From positions 62,001-126,000 of the forward strand of contig NZ_CP108569.1 in NCBI RefSeq assembly GCF_036010505.1: a stretch of DNA of 64,000 nt. Direction: 5' to 3'. Positions 25,530-34,390 of the stretch are shown here, one piece after another. Below the pieces are notes generated by a model. It was given only the letters and a program-made list of their open reading frames with translations. It was not told where the DNA came from and made no database searches. Position numbers and translations under genes: made by a program. The stretch comes from Streptomyces sp. NBC_01197. GTDB taxonomy: Bacteria > Actinomycetota > Actinomycetes > Streptomycetales > Streptomycetaceae. How positions within the stretch are numbered: the first letter of the stretch is position 1; every line of letters starts with the position of its first letter.

Positions 25530-26588
25530 TTACCGGCCGGATTCGGGGGGCAGCATCGAATCCAGGCCGTGGCGGCGATCACCCAGGACCCGCTCGCACA
25601 CGAGTGCCTCGTTGGCCGGGCTGAAGCCCTGCGTGGACCGGCGGCGGGCCACTGCCTCGTCGGCGTCGGCATTCACCAGGTCGGCGTTGATCGCCGCAGC
25701 CGCCGCCACTCCGGATGCCTGCACGGCGGGCAGGCCGCCCATCAGATCGGTGACGTTGCCCGCCACGTACACCCCGGGAACCTCGGTCGCGCCGCCCGGT
25801 TCGCAGGGAACGTAGGTGCCCACTCCCATAGAGTGCTCCACCGGGTCGACTCCCAGGCCAGAGAGGACTTCGCTGCGCGCCACGAACCGCGGGGCCACCA
25901 CCAGCGCTTCCACCGGGATGCGCAGGCCCTCGGCCAGCCGGACAGCGCTCAGGGCGTCGTCTGTGATCTCCAGGCCGGTCACCTTGCCCTGGACGACCTC
26001 GATCCCGCGTGCCGCGAGGCGCTCCCACTGTTTCTCGCTCGGCTCGGGGCCGTTGTGGAGGAACAGCGTGACGCGCGGTGACCACTGGCGGAACAACAGC
26101 GCCTGGTGCACCGACGCGGCGCTGGTGCCCAGCACCCCGATCGCCTTGTCGCGCACTTCCCAGCCGTGGCAGTACGGGCAGTGCAGCACGTCGCGCCCCC
26201 ACCGCGCCCCCAGCCCCGGCACCTCCGGCAGCTCGTCCGACAGGCCCGTCGCCACCAGCAGGCGGCGGGCACGGAACGTCCGGCCGCACTGCGTGCCCAC
26301 GACGAACCCGCCGTCCGTCCGGCGTGCGGACGTCGCGCCTTCCTGAAGCAGAGTGCCCCCGTAGAGAGCCACCTCGATACGGCCGGCTTGCAGCAGATCC
26401 CGCGGCGCCACCCCGTCGCGCGTCAACAGGCCGTGGGCCGCGGCAGCGGGGGCGTTGCGCGGCTGCCCGGAATCGAGTACCAGCACCGAACGCCGGGCCC
26501 GGGCCAGGGTCAGCGCCCCCGACAGACCAGCGGTTGCACCGCCGACAACAACGACATCAAACTCTTCGGGCATCTCTTCCGTGTTCAT
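25530..26588 (-). CDS. Thioredoxin-reductase-like FAD-dependent oxidoreductase
   Basis: 352 residues from ATG 26588. It has an N-terminal FAD-binding motif (DVVVVGGATAGLSGALTLARARRSVLVLDSG) and a CPYCHG motif that corresponds to the thioredoxin-reductase CxxC, followed by an NAD(P) domain with IGVLGTSAASVHQALLFR. GVYVAGNVTDLMGGLPAVQASG closes the FAD site. About 45 extra residues follow, ending VCERVLGDRRHGLD. A role in dithiol/disulfide chemistry or natural-product disulfide formation is possible. It converges with the XRE-cupin gene (30-base gap). Confidence 0.85.
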   Translation of the reverse strand: MNTEEMPEEFDVVVVGGATAGLSGALTLARARRSVLVLDSGQPRNAPAAAAHGLLTRDGVAPRDLLQAGRIEVALYGGTLLQEGATSARRTDGGFVVGTQCGRTFRARRLLVATGLSDELPEVPGLGARWGRDVLHCPYCHGWEVRDKAIGVLGTSAASVHQALLFRQWSPRVTLFLHNGPEPSEKQWERLAARGIEVVQGKVTGLEITDDALSAVRLAEGLRIPVEALVVAPRFVARSEVLSGLGVDPVEHSMGVGTYVPCEPGGATEVPGVYVAGNVTDLMGGLPAVQASGVAAAAAINADLVNADADEAVARRRSTQGFSPANEALVCERVLGDRRHGLDSMLPPESGR

Positions 26589-27035
26589 GCGGCCCACCGT
26601 GCTGCGCCCCCCGCCACCGGTGCCACATCTCTTGCTGAACCAGCAAGGCGCTTCCCCGTAAATGGGGGTTGAGCCCACGCCGGGCGGTCGCCTCGCGAGG
26701 AGCGCCCGCTCCCCTCCGTCGACGGAGTGTCCCGTTCCGGGGCGCCGCAGCCCCGCCGGGAGGACCTCGACGGCATGCACTCCGCCGCGCTACTGAACGT
26801 TACCGCTGCCCATGATCACGCAAAGTGCTCGATCGGTGCTCATGATCACGCACGGAACGAAGCTCTGACCGGCGAAACCCGCAGGTGGGAGCCCCGCCGC
26901 CTCCCTTCTCCGTGTTCTCGCGGGCCCGTTGCCGGGCCGTCCGGGTTCGGTCAGGTCGCGCGGATCGAGGCCGGGGTGAAGGTGGGCCGACGAATTCCTT
27001 CGCCCGGCAGACCTCGTGCTGACCGCTCTGAACTC
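26589..27035. other. Intergenic with a short direct repeat
   Basis: No gene recognised. The 12-mer CATGATCACGCA occurs twice (about 26812 and 26839), 27 bases apart, each containing the palindrome TGATCA. It is too little to name an element. Confidence 0.35.
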
Positions 27036-27070
27036 CCGCGGGTCCGGGCCCGACCCGCCCGGACCCGCGG
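27036..27070 (-). terminator. Strong hairpin downstream of the S53 peptidase
   Basis: A perfect 13-bp stem (CCGCGGGTCCGGG with CCCGGACCCGCGG) and a 9-base loop, 47 bases past the peptidase stop on the minus strand. Confidence 0.7.
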
Positions 27071-27116
27071 AGTGCGGTGCGGGAGCCCGAGGCCGGACCG
27101 GGAGGGGGCCGGGTGG

Positions 27117-28388
27117 TCAGAAGGCCGCGAGGCCCGCGGGCGTGCCAAGTCCCGTGGGGCCGTCGTAGCCCGGCCGGCCGGTGCACTGGTAGTCGCCGCC
27201 GCAGTCGGTCACTACCACGTTGTCGCCGCCGACGACATCGTTGAGGTCGGCGGAGTGCGCGTAGAGGTAGGACGCGTCGGGGAAGCGTTCGGGATGGCCT
27301 CCCAGCCCGATCATGCCCGCGACCAGCGGCGCCGAGGCACTGGTGCCGCTGCCCACGCCCCAGCCGTCCTCGCTGTCGTAGACGGCGACTCCGGTGTCGG
27401 GGTCGGCGATCGCGGCGACGTCCGCGACCATCCGGCCGGGGCAGTTCGTGTCGTGCTGCCAGGACGGCTTGTCGACCCACGCCGAACACCCGCTGCCCGC
27501 GGCCCCCTTCCACGAGTTCCACACCGTCTCGCTCCAGCCGCGCGCGTTGTCGGCCCGGGTCAGCGACGTGCCGCCGACGGAGACCACTGAGGTCAGATCG
27601 GCGGGGAAGCTCGGCAGGCCGTAGCCGCTGTCCCCGCTGGCGACCGTAATCGCCACGCCCGGGTGGGAGTAGGACGAGGCGTACTTCACCAGCGCGCCCG
27701 ATTCCGTCTCGCCGTAGCTGTTGGAGATCTCGGTCGCGCCGAGCCGGGCCGCGGTGTCCTCCGCGGCGGCGAAGTCGGCGAACTCGGTGTCGTCGCTCTC
27801 CACCAGGAGGATGCGGCACTGCGGGCAGGCGGCGGAGACCATCGCGAGATCGAGCGCGGTCTCGCCTTCCCAGCCCTGATCGTCGGGGAGCGGGCCGGCG
27901 ACGCCTGCCTGGTTCGCCTTGCTGAAGCAACCGTTCGCGGTGGTGCAGGCGGGGAGGCCGTAGGTCGTGCGGTAGACGGCGAGGTCGGCTTCCGCGGTGG
28001 CATCGTCGCCGGCGTCGACCACGGCGACCGTCTGTCCCGCGCCGCCGGTGTCCGGCAGGTCGTAGGCGGCGCGCAGATCGGCCGGGCCATAACCCGCGGG
28101 CGGCGCGGCCGCACCGCGCACTCCGCGACCGCCGCCCGGGTCGGTGCGGATCTGCGCGAAGCACCGGGCATGGCCGGGCGCGGCGTTCGGGCAGACGTCA
28201 CGCACCTGCGACAGGTCCCGTGGTGCCTGCGGGCCGAGTGCGACCCGTGCGGTCGGCGGGTTGGCGGAGGCAGGTACGGCCGTGGCAGGTATGACGGCAA
28301 CAGGTACGGCGGTGGCGGGCGCAGCGGCGACGAGCGTCGCGGCCAACGCGACCACCAGCCCCGTACCCACCTGCCGTGGACTTCTCAC
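27117..28388 (-). CDS. Secreted S53 (sedolisin) family serine peptidase
   Basis: 423 residues from GTG 28388, whose GTGA overlaps the stop of the upstream gene. A signal peptide (VVALAATLVAAAPATAVPVA) is followed by a short Pro/Ala region. The catalytic domain starts at GYGPADLRAAYDLP, with GQTVAVVDAGDDATAEADL, WEGETALDLAMVSAACP (sedolisin Glu and Asp), SNSYGETES, ITVASGDSGYG, and GVGSGTSASAPLVAGMIGL (nucleophile Ser). The C-terminal calcium site is present (NDVVGGDN and TGLGTPAGLAAF). The long propeptide usual for sedolisins is much shortened here. Translational coupling to the upstream secreted protein suggests joint function. Confidence 0.85.
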   Translation of the reverse strand: MRSPRQVGTGLVVALAATLVAAAPATAVPVAVIPATAVPASANPPTARVALGPQAPRDLSQVRDVCPNAAPGHARCFAQIRTDPGGGRGVRGAAAPPAGYGPADLRAAYDLPDTGGAGQTVAVVDAGDDATAEADLAVYRTTYGLPACTTANGCFSKANQAGVAGPLPDDQGWEGETALDLAMVSAACPQCRILLVESDDTEFADFAAAEDTAARLGATEISNSYGETESGALVKYASSYSHPGVAITVASGDSGYGLPSFPADLTSVVSVGGTSLTRADNARGWSETVWNSWKGAAGSGCSAWVDKPSWQHDTNCPGRMVADVAAIADPDTGVAVYDSEDGWGVGSGTSASAPLVAGMIGLGGHPERFPDASYLYAHSADLNDVVGGDNVVVTDCGGDYQCTGRPGYDGPTGLGTPAGLAAF

Positions 28389-30574
28389 TGGGCGCTCCCG
28401 ATCCGGTAGGCGTGCGTGATGGTCTGGCTCAGCGTGTCCCCGGCGGCGTCGGCCGCCGTGATCCGGATCGACGGCATGGCACCGCCGCGGTCGGAGGGGT
28501 TGGGCCAGGACGCGAGATAGTCGCCGGCCGCGCCGGTGAGTGCCGCGTGGTGCCAGGTGCTCCCCCCGTCGTAGGAGACGTCCACGCCCGCGGAGGTGAT
28601 CGGGCTGTCGGAGCCGGCACCGCTGACAGTCAGGTGATCGACCGTCAGGTGCAGCACCTGCCGGGAGGACGTGCTGGTGTCGGCCAGGCCCAGCCCGGCC
28701 AGGTCGTAGTGCGCGCCCAGCATGGGGAGCACCTGGCAGGGCGAGGTCGGCGACACGCCGTCGCAGTCGGACGCGCCCGCGCTCGGGGCGTCGGGCGTGT
28801 ACCGCATGGTGAGATCGGTGTGGCTCGTGGTGCCGAGCGCCGACCCGTCCGCGTCCACGTCGTAGACCGCGCGGTACGCGGCCGCGGTGAGCGGTTGGCC
28901 GGCGACCGCCAGCGGCTGCGCCTGCGTGGTCTCGCCGATCTCGGTGCCGTCGCGGTACGCGGTGAGATGGAACGACGCGGGCAGGCCGAACATGAAGACG
29001 CCGGAGTGCCCAGGATCGCTGTCGCCGAAGGCCGCCAGGCCGAAATCCACCGTGCCGCCCGCGGCGCACATCGCGCAGACCCGGCCGTTCCATGACGCCG
29101 TCGAGGTCGGGGCGACTGGTCCTCTGCCCCAGTCCTCGGTGTAACCGTGCCCGGCGACGTACAGGCTGGAAGCGCTGGTGAAGGTCACGCCGTCGGGTGC
29201 GGCCACCTGCTCGGCCCAGGTCGCCTCCCCGGTGGACGCGAAGTAGTCGGTGAGTTCGGTGCCGAACGTCGCCGGCCGGAACGTGGCGAACATGCCGTAC
29301 AGCGGGTCGGTCAGGGTGTCCGTCATGGCGCCGCCGGCCGAGGAGTATCCGGGAGCCCGGTACAACCGGTTACGCACGGTCGCCAGTTGGCCGGGAGCCA
29401 CCTGGTAGGTCTCGTCCGCCGGCACCCCGTTCCCCGACGTGAAGGCCAGGTCGTACCCGTAGGCGGTGGAAGAGCCGCTCCACAACACCAAGTTGGACAG
29501 CGTGCCGGTCGCGGTCGGGTCGACCGGGTTGACGTAGAGCGGTGTGGTGCCGGTGACGTCGGAGGAAAACGTCATGGTGGCGCCGGTCGCGTCGGTGCGC
29601 AGCACCACGTCGGACAGGGATGTCTGGGTCGCCGGCTTCGGGGTCCGTACGCCGATCTGCTCGGTCGCGGCGCTCTCGCTGACGTCGAACGCGGTCACGC
29701 CCCTCCCGGACGACACGGTCAGGTCGTCCAGCACGACCTGCCTGGTCGCAGTGGTGTTGCCGTCTGCGTCCTGGTCCTGGAACCAGGCGATCAGCATGTA
29801 GTGGCCGGCGGGCGACTGGAGCTTCGCGACGCCGTCGGAGACGGGCACCTGCTCGGCCCGCTGCCGGGCGAAGGAGTCGGTGTTGACGAGGGTGACGAGT
29901 GCGTTCGCGGCGGGGGCGCCGGCCAGGTCGGTGACGTTCAACTGGACGGGGCTCAAGGCGTACCGCGCCTGGGTCGGGGCATGGGTCGGGGCCGGGGCAG
30001 ACGTCGTTGCCGGTGCCTGTTCCGGCGCGCCTGCCAGCGCCATACGGGTCAGCCCGGGCGGCATCGGACCCGGCCCCGCCCGCCGCCGCAGCGCCGCGCC
30101 GAACTCCGCGGCCGAAGCCGAAGTCAGGTAGCCGGTTGCCGTGTTGCCGCTGACCGACGTCAAGGTGACGCCCGCCGGTGCGGTGGGCGCGTGGCCCGCC
30201 GCGAAGGAGAGCCGCACCGGGACCCGGCCGGTGTCGCCGTCCGTGCGCAGTGCCGAGACGTCAAACAGCGAGGGGTCGAGTCCGTGCCCGAGGAAGGGCA
30301 CGGCGGTCGCGGGAATCACGTCCACGTCGCCGTCGGGTCGGCGTATCTCGTGGAAGGCGGCGCCGCGGCTGCTGCCGACCGGCGTGTAGGCCGTCCTGCC
30401 GCCGGCCGACGTCACCATGACGCGGTCGCCGGTGACCAGGGTGAGGGCGGCGGGTGCGGCAGCGGCGGTGGTGGGCCCGGCCGTGCCCGCCACGGCCGTC
30501 CCTGCCGAAACCACGCCGATCCCGCCGGCCACCGCCCCGGCGCAGGCGAGGGCCAAGAGTCGTTTGAGCAGCAT
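28385..30574 (-). CDS. Large secreted protein with an S8-peptidase-like N-terminal domain but no S8 catalytic domain
   Basis: 729 residues from ATG 30574 (GGAG 5 bases upstream). The signal peptide is residues 1 to about 30 (LLALACAGAVAGG to TAVAGTAG). Then ALTLVTGDRVMVT, DVDVIPATAVPFLGHGLDPSLFDVSAL and RVPVRLSFAAGH match the propeptide region found at the start of many Streptomyces S8 proteases. The expected catalytic segment with DTG, HGT and GTSMAS is absent. Instead the chain goes straight into beta-rich domains: a carboxypeptidase-regulatory-like part (LAGAPAANALVTLVNTDS), and an Ig-like end (VDVSYDGGSTWHHAALTG). It overlaps the S53 gene by 4 bases and probably binds, chaperones or targets that peptidase. 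Confidence 0.75.
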   Translation of the reverse strand: MLLKRLLALACAGAVAGGIGVVSAGTAVAGTAGPTTAAAAPAALTLVTGDRVMVTSAGGRTAYTPVGSSRGAAFHEIRRPDGDVDVIPATAVPFLGHGLDPSLFDVSALRTDGDTGRVPVRLSFAAGHAPTAPAGVTLTSVSGNTATGYLTSASAAEFGAALRRRAGPGPMPPGLTRMALAGAPEQAPATTSAPAPTHAPTQARYALSPVQLNVTDLAGAPAANALVTLVNTDSFARQRAEQVPVSDGVAKLQSPAGHYMLIAWFQDQDADGNTTATRQVVLDDLTVSSGRGVTAFDVSESAATEQIGVRTPKPATQTSLSDVVLRTDATGATMTFSSDVTGTTPLYVNPVDPTATGTLSNLVLWSGSSTAYGYDLAFTSGNGVPADETYQVAPGQLATVRNRLYRAPGYSSAGGAMTDTLTDPLYGMFATFRPATFGTELTDYFASTGEATWAEQVAAPDGVTFTSASSLYVAGHGYTEDWGRGPVAPTSTASWNGRVCAMCAAGGTVDFGLAAFGDSDPGHSGVFMFGLPASFHLTAYRDGTEIGETTQAQPLAVAGQPLTAAAYRAVYDVDADGSALGTTSHTDLTMRYTPDAPSAGASDCDGVSPTSPCQVLPMLGAHYDLAGLGLADTSTSSRQVLHLTVDHLTVSGAGSDSPITSAGVDVSYDGGSTWHHAALTGAAGDYLASWPNPSDRGGAMPSIRITAADAAGDTLSQTITHAYRIGSAQ

Positions 30575-31073
30575 GAGTTCTCCGTACCTCTGCGGTCCGA
30601 ACCGGCCGTCGTGCGGGGTCGGAATGCGCGCCAGCCTCGCCGTGCCATGTGATGGTCCTTGGCCCGGAAGATCACCGATGCATAACGGTCGGGGCGCTGT
30701 CGGGGGCCGCAGGTCGGGCCGGGTGCGCGGCGCGGGAGTGCGTTCCGGCTCCCACCACACCCGAATGGTCAGGGTCTGGAGTGGCGCTGACGCCCAGTGA
30801 GCCGGTTCAGCACCGCCTCGAGGCCGGCCGCCAGGTCATGGCCTCCTTGCGAGGGGAAGCAGCCGACCTTCCGCCCCTGGCGGTAGAGGGCCGCCGGCAC
30901 CCCGCCCAGCGGCCGACCCCGCGTCCCGCCGACAGTCAGGAACCACAGCCGTCTCTGAAATCGGCGAACGCGAGGGCTCGTTCGGACGCTCTGGATTATG
31001 CTCGCCGCGACGGTCTACGTTCGCCGTCCAGGCGGCACTGGCCAGGCCGCCGTCCAACAAGCATGGGGGAAGT
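30575..31073. other. Divergent promoter region, no gene assigned
   Basis: It lies between the minus-strand secreted protein and the plus-strand small secreted protein, so both promoters should be here. A minus-strand frame at about 30790-30945 (GGVPAALYRQGRKVGCF) looks faintly like a thioredoxin-fold end, but it has no start and I do not call it. Confidence 0.4.
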
Positions 31074-31418
31074 ATGCGCAAGTTTATCGCGTCCGCCGCA
31101 GGTGCCACTCTCGCTCTGGGGGCCCTTGGCCTCGGCCTGGCGCCCACTGCGTCCGCGGCGGCGCCCTGCCCGTCCGGCGCGGTCTGCATCCGCGAGCCGG
31201 ACGGCAGCATCCTGCCCAAGAACATCTTCTACCAGTACGGCGCGCACAACTTGGAAAAAGTGCTCGGCGTCCGCGACGTCGTGAACAACCAGACAGGCGG
31301 CGCGGGTTACCAGATTTGCCGGGGGTACAACGGCACCAACTGCGGCGGCGTCAACCGTCTGGTCACCACCATCTCGTACGACATGACGCCGGTGAACTCG
31401 GTCGTCCTCGTGAAGTGA
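31074..31418 (+). CDS. Small secreted protein, possible I36-type peptidase-inhibitor relative
   Basis: 114 residues: a clear signal peptide (RKFIASAAGATLALGALGLGLAPTASAAA), then a mature domain of about 85 residues starting CPSGAVCIREPDG, with Cys pairs at CPSGAVC and QICRGYNGTNC. The CPSGAVC start and size resemble small actinobacterial secreted proteins often grouped with family I36 inhibitors; this is a resemblance only. It lies near a secreted peptidase pair, so an inhibitory role would make sense. A hairpin follows the gene. Confidence 0.75.
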   Translation: MRKFIASAAGATLALGALGLGLAPTASAAAPCPSGAVCIREPDGSILPKNIFYQYGAHNLEKVLGVRDVVNNQTGGAGYQICRGYNGTNCGGVNRLVTTISYDMTPVNSVVLVK

Positions 31419-31440
31419 CGCCGCTGTCCTGACGCGGCAC

Positions 31441-31481
31441 CAGGTGCCCGTCCCCGTCGTTCGCGCAGGCGCGGGCACCTG
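31441..31481 (+). terminator. Hairpin terminator after the small secreted protein
   Basis: CAGGTGCCCG pairs with CGGGCACCTG (10-bp perfect stem), 23 bases after the stop. Confidence 0.6.
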
Positions 31482-31482
31482 T

Positions 31483-31526
31483 GCGTCCTGGGTCAGGTGG
31501 CGTCGCGTCCTGGGTCAGGTGGCGTC
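31483..31526. repeat. Exact 22-bp tandem duplication
   Basis: Two abutting copies (31483-31504 and 31505-31526) of a unit beginning GCGTCCTGGGTCAGG. Each copy contains the reverse-complement stop TGA of the minus-strand gene below. Confidence 0.85.
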
Positions 31527-31761
31527 GAAGCGGGCGACGTGGGAGACGGAGAAACGGGCATCGGCTCCGATGCTCACGCTCGTGGTCGACGCCGTAATCG
31601 AAGACGTCGTCGTCGGTGTAGTCGTCGAGGATCTCGCCGACGGCCTGGCGCAGCCGCTGGGCCATCTCGTCAGCGACCTCCGGGCTGCACACGATCTGGC
31701 AGCCGATGTTGCGGAAGCCGGGGTCGTCGTCGGCCGGGACTTCTTCGGCGGAGTCCGTCAT
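31515..31761 (-). pseudogene. Small conserved-looking acidic protein, frameshifted near its end
   Basis: ATG 31761 starts MTDSAEEVPADDDPGFRNIG, then QIVCSPEVADEMAQRLRQAVGEILDDYTDDDVFDYGVDHER. The frame then runs into low-quality sequence, while the neighbouring frame continues naturally with SIGADARFSVSHVARFDAT and a TGA at 31515-31517. A one-base indel near 31584 explains this. The restored protein has about 81 residues. The start overlaps the preceding fragment's stop (ATGA), so the two were one operon. The family is not known to me. Confidence 0.55.
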
Positions 31762-31898
31762 CGCCAGTCCAGCTCCTTCTCCCAGTCGAGGAAGTCGGAG
31801 GTTTCCTCTTCCTGGCGCTGGTATTCGTCCGAGGAGGCCTTGCGGTGCGCCTCGTGTCCCGCATTGTTCTTCGGGTTCGGGAACGGGTGATCGGATGG
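31758..31898 (-). pseudogene. 3' fragment of an unknown gene upstream of the acidic protein
   Basis: The minus strand encodes DHPFPNPKNNAGHEAHRKAS, then SDEYQRQEEETSDFLDWEKELDWR and a TGA overlapping the next ATG. The composition is acidic and helical, as in a real protein. Upstream the frame stays open but shows no start and loses coding character, so the 5' part seems lost. Confidence 0.4.
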
Positions 31899-32208
31899 GA
31901 CTGAGCAGTCCAGTTGGCCACTCTGAGCATCACAGTTGGCCGCATGTGGTGGTGTGCTCCGGCGTGCAGGTGAGGAGATCTCCTTGGATGTCCAGCGACG
32001 CAGCCAACGCCCGCCGCGCGGAGGTCAATTAGGACACAAGGGCCACCCGTCGGCGCCGTAGAGTTCCCCGGAGAGTCAGACCTCATCCGATCTGAATGTT
32101 TGCCAGATCAGCGACGTGGTGTTGTCAGCAGCTACAGGTTGAAAACCGCAACTCACCAGATGGCCACACACAGGGCTATGAGGGACGCGCCTTCGCCGGA
32201 ACGCCGCC
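31899..32208. other. No gene recognised
   Basis: About 310 bases of mixed composition ahead of the DUF1275 pseudogene. Nothing identifiable. Confidence 0.35.
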
Positions 32209-32967
32209 ATGACGCGAGACCCTGAGCCCATGAAGCCGACGGACAGCGATGCCTCGTACTTGGTGGGACTGTTCGCGCTCACGGTTGCTACTGGCCTCGT
32301 GGACGCGGTCATCTACCTGGCGCTGGACCACGTCTTCACCGGGAACATGACCGGCAATGTGCTGTTCGTCGGCTTCGGGCTCGCCGGGCCCGGGGAAGTG
32401 CCGCTGCTGAACAACGCGGTCGCCCTGGTGGGGTTCCTCGCCGGCGCAATCGTTGCAGGACGCTTCGTGCACGGGCGTAGGCACGTCACGCGCCTGCCCA
32501 CCGCTCACCTGCTGGTCCTGTCCGGCAGTGCTGCCAACGGTCCTCGTGATCGGAGTCGCCTGGTTGCTGCTGGGCGTTCCGGCCGGAGGATGGCTGGTCG
32601 GGCTCACGGCTCTGCTCGCCGCGGCGATGGGTATGCAGGCGGTGGTCACCCGCCGGACACGGATCTCCGACGTCACCACGGTGGTCATCACGAGCACGCT
32701 GGTGAACTTCGCGCTGGACAGCCCGCTCGCCGGCGGCACCGGCGACAAGTGGGTCCGCCGCGCGGGAGCGGTTGTCTGGTAGGCGCAGGAGGCGCTCTCG
32801 GCGCGCTGCTGATCAGCGCCCGGTCCGGAGCCGACGCGCTTCTCGCGGCCGGTGCGTGCATGACCCTCGGGGCAATCGGGCTCGGGGTGGCGCGCGGCAC
32901 CGGGAAGGACGCCGGGCGGCCAGCACTCGGACGATCCCCGAACGACCCAGATAGAAGCCGGACGATG
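32209..32967 (+). pseudogene. YoaK-like (DUF1275) membrane protein with two frameshifts
   Basis: The parts in order are SYLVGLFALTVATGLVDAVIYLALDHVFTGNMTGNVLFVGFG plus GFLAGAIVAGRFVHG (frame 1, from 32209), LPTVLVIGVAWLLLGVPAGGW and MGMQAVVTRRTRISDVTTVVITSTLVNFA (frame 3), then LVGAGGALGALLISARSGADALL (frame 1). The FTGNMTGN and DVTTVV motifs are typical of DUF1275. Shifts lie at about 32525 and 32775. The six-TM protein is otherwise complete, so decay is recent or the indels are sequencing errors. Confidence 0.8.
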
Positions 32968-32983
32968 AACGACAAGGAGCCAG

Positions 32984-33838
32984 ATGAGCGAGAACCGAGT
33001 AGTGGTCATCACCGGGGCGGCCCGCGGGATCGGTCGCGCCACAGCCGTGGCCTTCGCACGAGAGGGATACAGCGTCGCCGGGGCTGACATCGCGGCCCTG
33101 GCGAGCTCCGCGATGGACTACCACCCGGCGACGCCCGAGGACCTCGCCGAGACCGGGCGGCTCGTCCAGGAGACGGGAGCCGAGTGGCTGCCGGTGGTCT
33201 TCGACCAGCGCGACCGTCACGCGGTGAAGGCCGGGTTCGACCAGGTCGTAGAGCGCTTCGGGGGGATCGACGTCGTCTTCGCCAACGCCGGTATCCAAGG
33301 CTTCGCGTCCCTGCTTCAGATGAGCGACGAGCTCTGGGACGACCAGATCGACGTCAACCTCACCGGCACCGCCAACGTTCTCCGCGCCGCCGCGCCGCTT
33401 CTCATCGAGCGCGGGGGCGGACGGATCATCGTCACGTCCTCCACCCAGGGTCAGCACGGCACCCTCGACGGCGCAGGCTACTCGGCGTCCAAGTGGGGAC
33501 TGATCGGGCTGATGAAGTCGGCGGCCCTCGACCTCGGCAAGCACGGCATCACCGTCAACGCCGTGATCCCGGGGCTGGTCAACACGGCGCTCACCCGTCA
33601 CGAGGACCGCTACGCGCAGATCATCCGCACGGGCGGCCACGAGCCCACCGGCGACGTCGCCAAGGATGAGCAGACTGCAGCCGACGCCCAGCGCGGCAAG
33701 CTGCCGCTCGGGGCGCCGTGGGTCGAGCCCCAGGACGTCGCACCACTGGTGGTGTTCCTCGCCTCCGACGAGGCACGCATGGTGACCGGCACCAGCTTCG
33801 CTGCCACCGGCGGCGACAGCGCCAACATCACGGCGTGA
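32984..33838 (+). CDS. SDR oxidoreductase, mycofactocin-type length
   Basis: 284 residues: VVVITGAARGIGRATAVAFAREGYSVAGADI (cofactor loop; the Asp at the strand end favours NAD), NAGIQG, ISSTQG-type Ser region (IVTSSTQGQHG), YSASK catalytic pair, and NAVIPGLVNTALTRHE. The C-terminal loop (EPTGDVAKDEQTAADAQRGKLPLGAPWVEPQDVA) and the insertion after ADIAALASS resemble SDRs that use a bound nicotinamide and often pair with mycofactocin. AGGAG precedes ATG by 5 bases. The substrate is unknown. Confidence 0.9.
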   Translation: MSENRVVVITGAARGIGRATAVAFAREGYSVAGADIAALASSAMDYHPATPEDLAETGRLVQETGAEWLPVVFDQRDRHAVKAGFDQVVERFGGIDVVFANAGIQGFASLLQMSDELWDDQIDVNLTGTANVLRAAAPLLIERGGGRIIVTSSTQGQHGTLDGAGYSASKWGLIGLMKSAALDLGKHGITVNAVIPGLVNTALTRHEDRYAQIIRTGGHEPTGDVAKDEQTAADAQRGKLPLGAPWVEPQDVAPLVVFLASDEARMVTGTSFAATGGDSANITA

Positions 33839-33889
33839 CGACCACGAAAGCGACGCTCAAGCGGCCGACTGAACCGCTAAGAGGCCATC

Positions 33890-34390
33890 TCATTTGGTGA
33901 GTCTGCGGTAGCAGATGAGGGCGCAGGCGATGCTGGTGAAGGCGAGGAAGTGGTCGGCTTTGCGTTCGTAGCGGCGGTGCAGTCGTCGGCTGCCGGCGAC
34001 TGCACCGCCGCAGTCGTCGGCAGCCGGCGAGCCAGGCCATGGTGCGTTCGATGTCCAGCGATGGCGGCCCAGCCGTTGCGAGGACTCGACTCCCTTGCGG
34101 GCGATGCGGTGCGTGATGCCCCGGCCGCGTAACCATCGCCGCAGATGGGCATAGTCGTAGCCCTTGTCGGCATGGACCTTGGCGGGCTTGCGCCGGCGCC
34201 GTCCGCGGCGTGAGCGGATCGGTGGGATGCCCTTCACCAAGGGGATCAGGGCCTGACTGTCGTGCAGGTTGGCGCCGGAGATCCCGACGGATATGGGCAG
34301 ACCCGACCGTTCCGTGATCAGGTGGATCTTCGAGCCGTACTTGCCCCTGTCGACAGGATTCGGACCCGTCAGGTCTCCCTTTTCAGAGCC
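33890..34390 (-). pseudogene. IS5 transposase OrfB with a compensated frameshift
   Basis: After the slip site the frame gives GDLTGPNPVDRGKYGSKIHLITERSGLP, GISGANLHDSQ, HADKGYDYAHLRRWLRGRGI and IARKGVESSQRLGRHRW. Compared with the copy at 48.3 kb (RHRWTVERTMSWLAGCRRLH), one C is deleted after the Trp codon. A 31-bp duplication follows at about 33980-34030, so the original frame returns at RRLHRRYERKADHFLAF. The region around the catalytic Glu (WTVERTMSWLAG) is scrambled, so it is probably inactive. Confidence 0.75.

Noticed and set aside
33975..34035. Hairpin inside the IS5 as a regulatory element
   Set aside because: The inverted repeat is a by-product of a 31-bp duplication within the transposase gene and does not lie in a leader or at an end.
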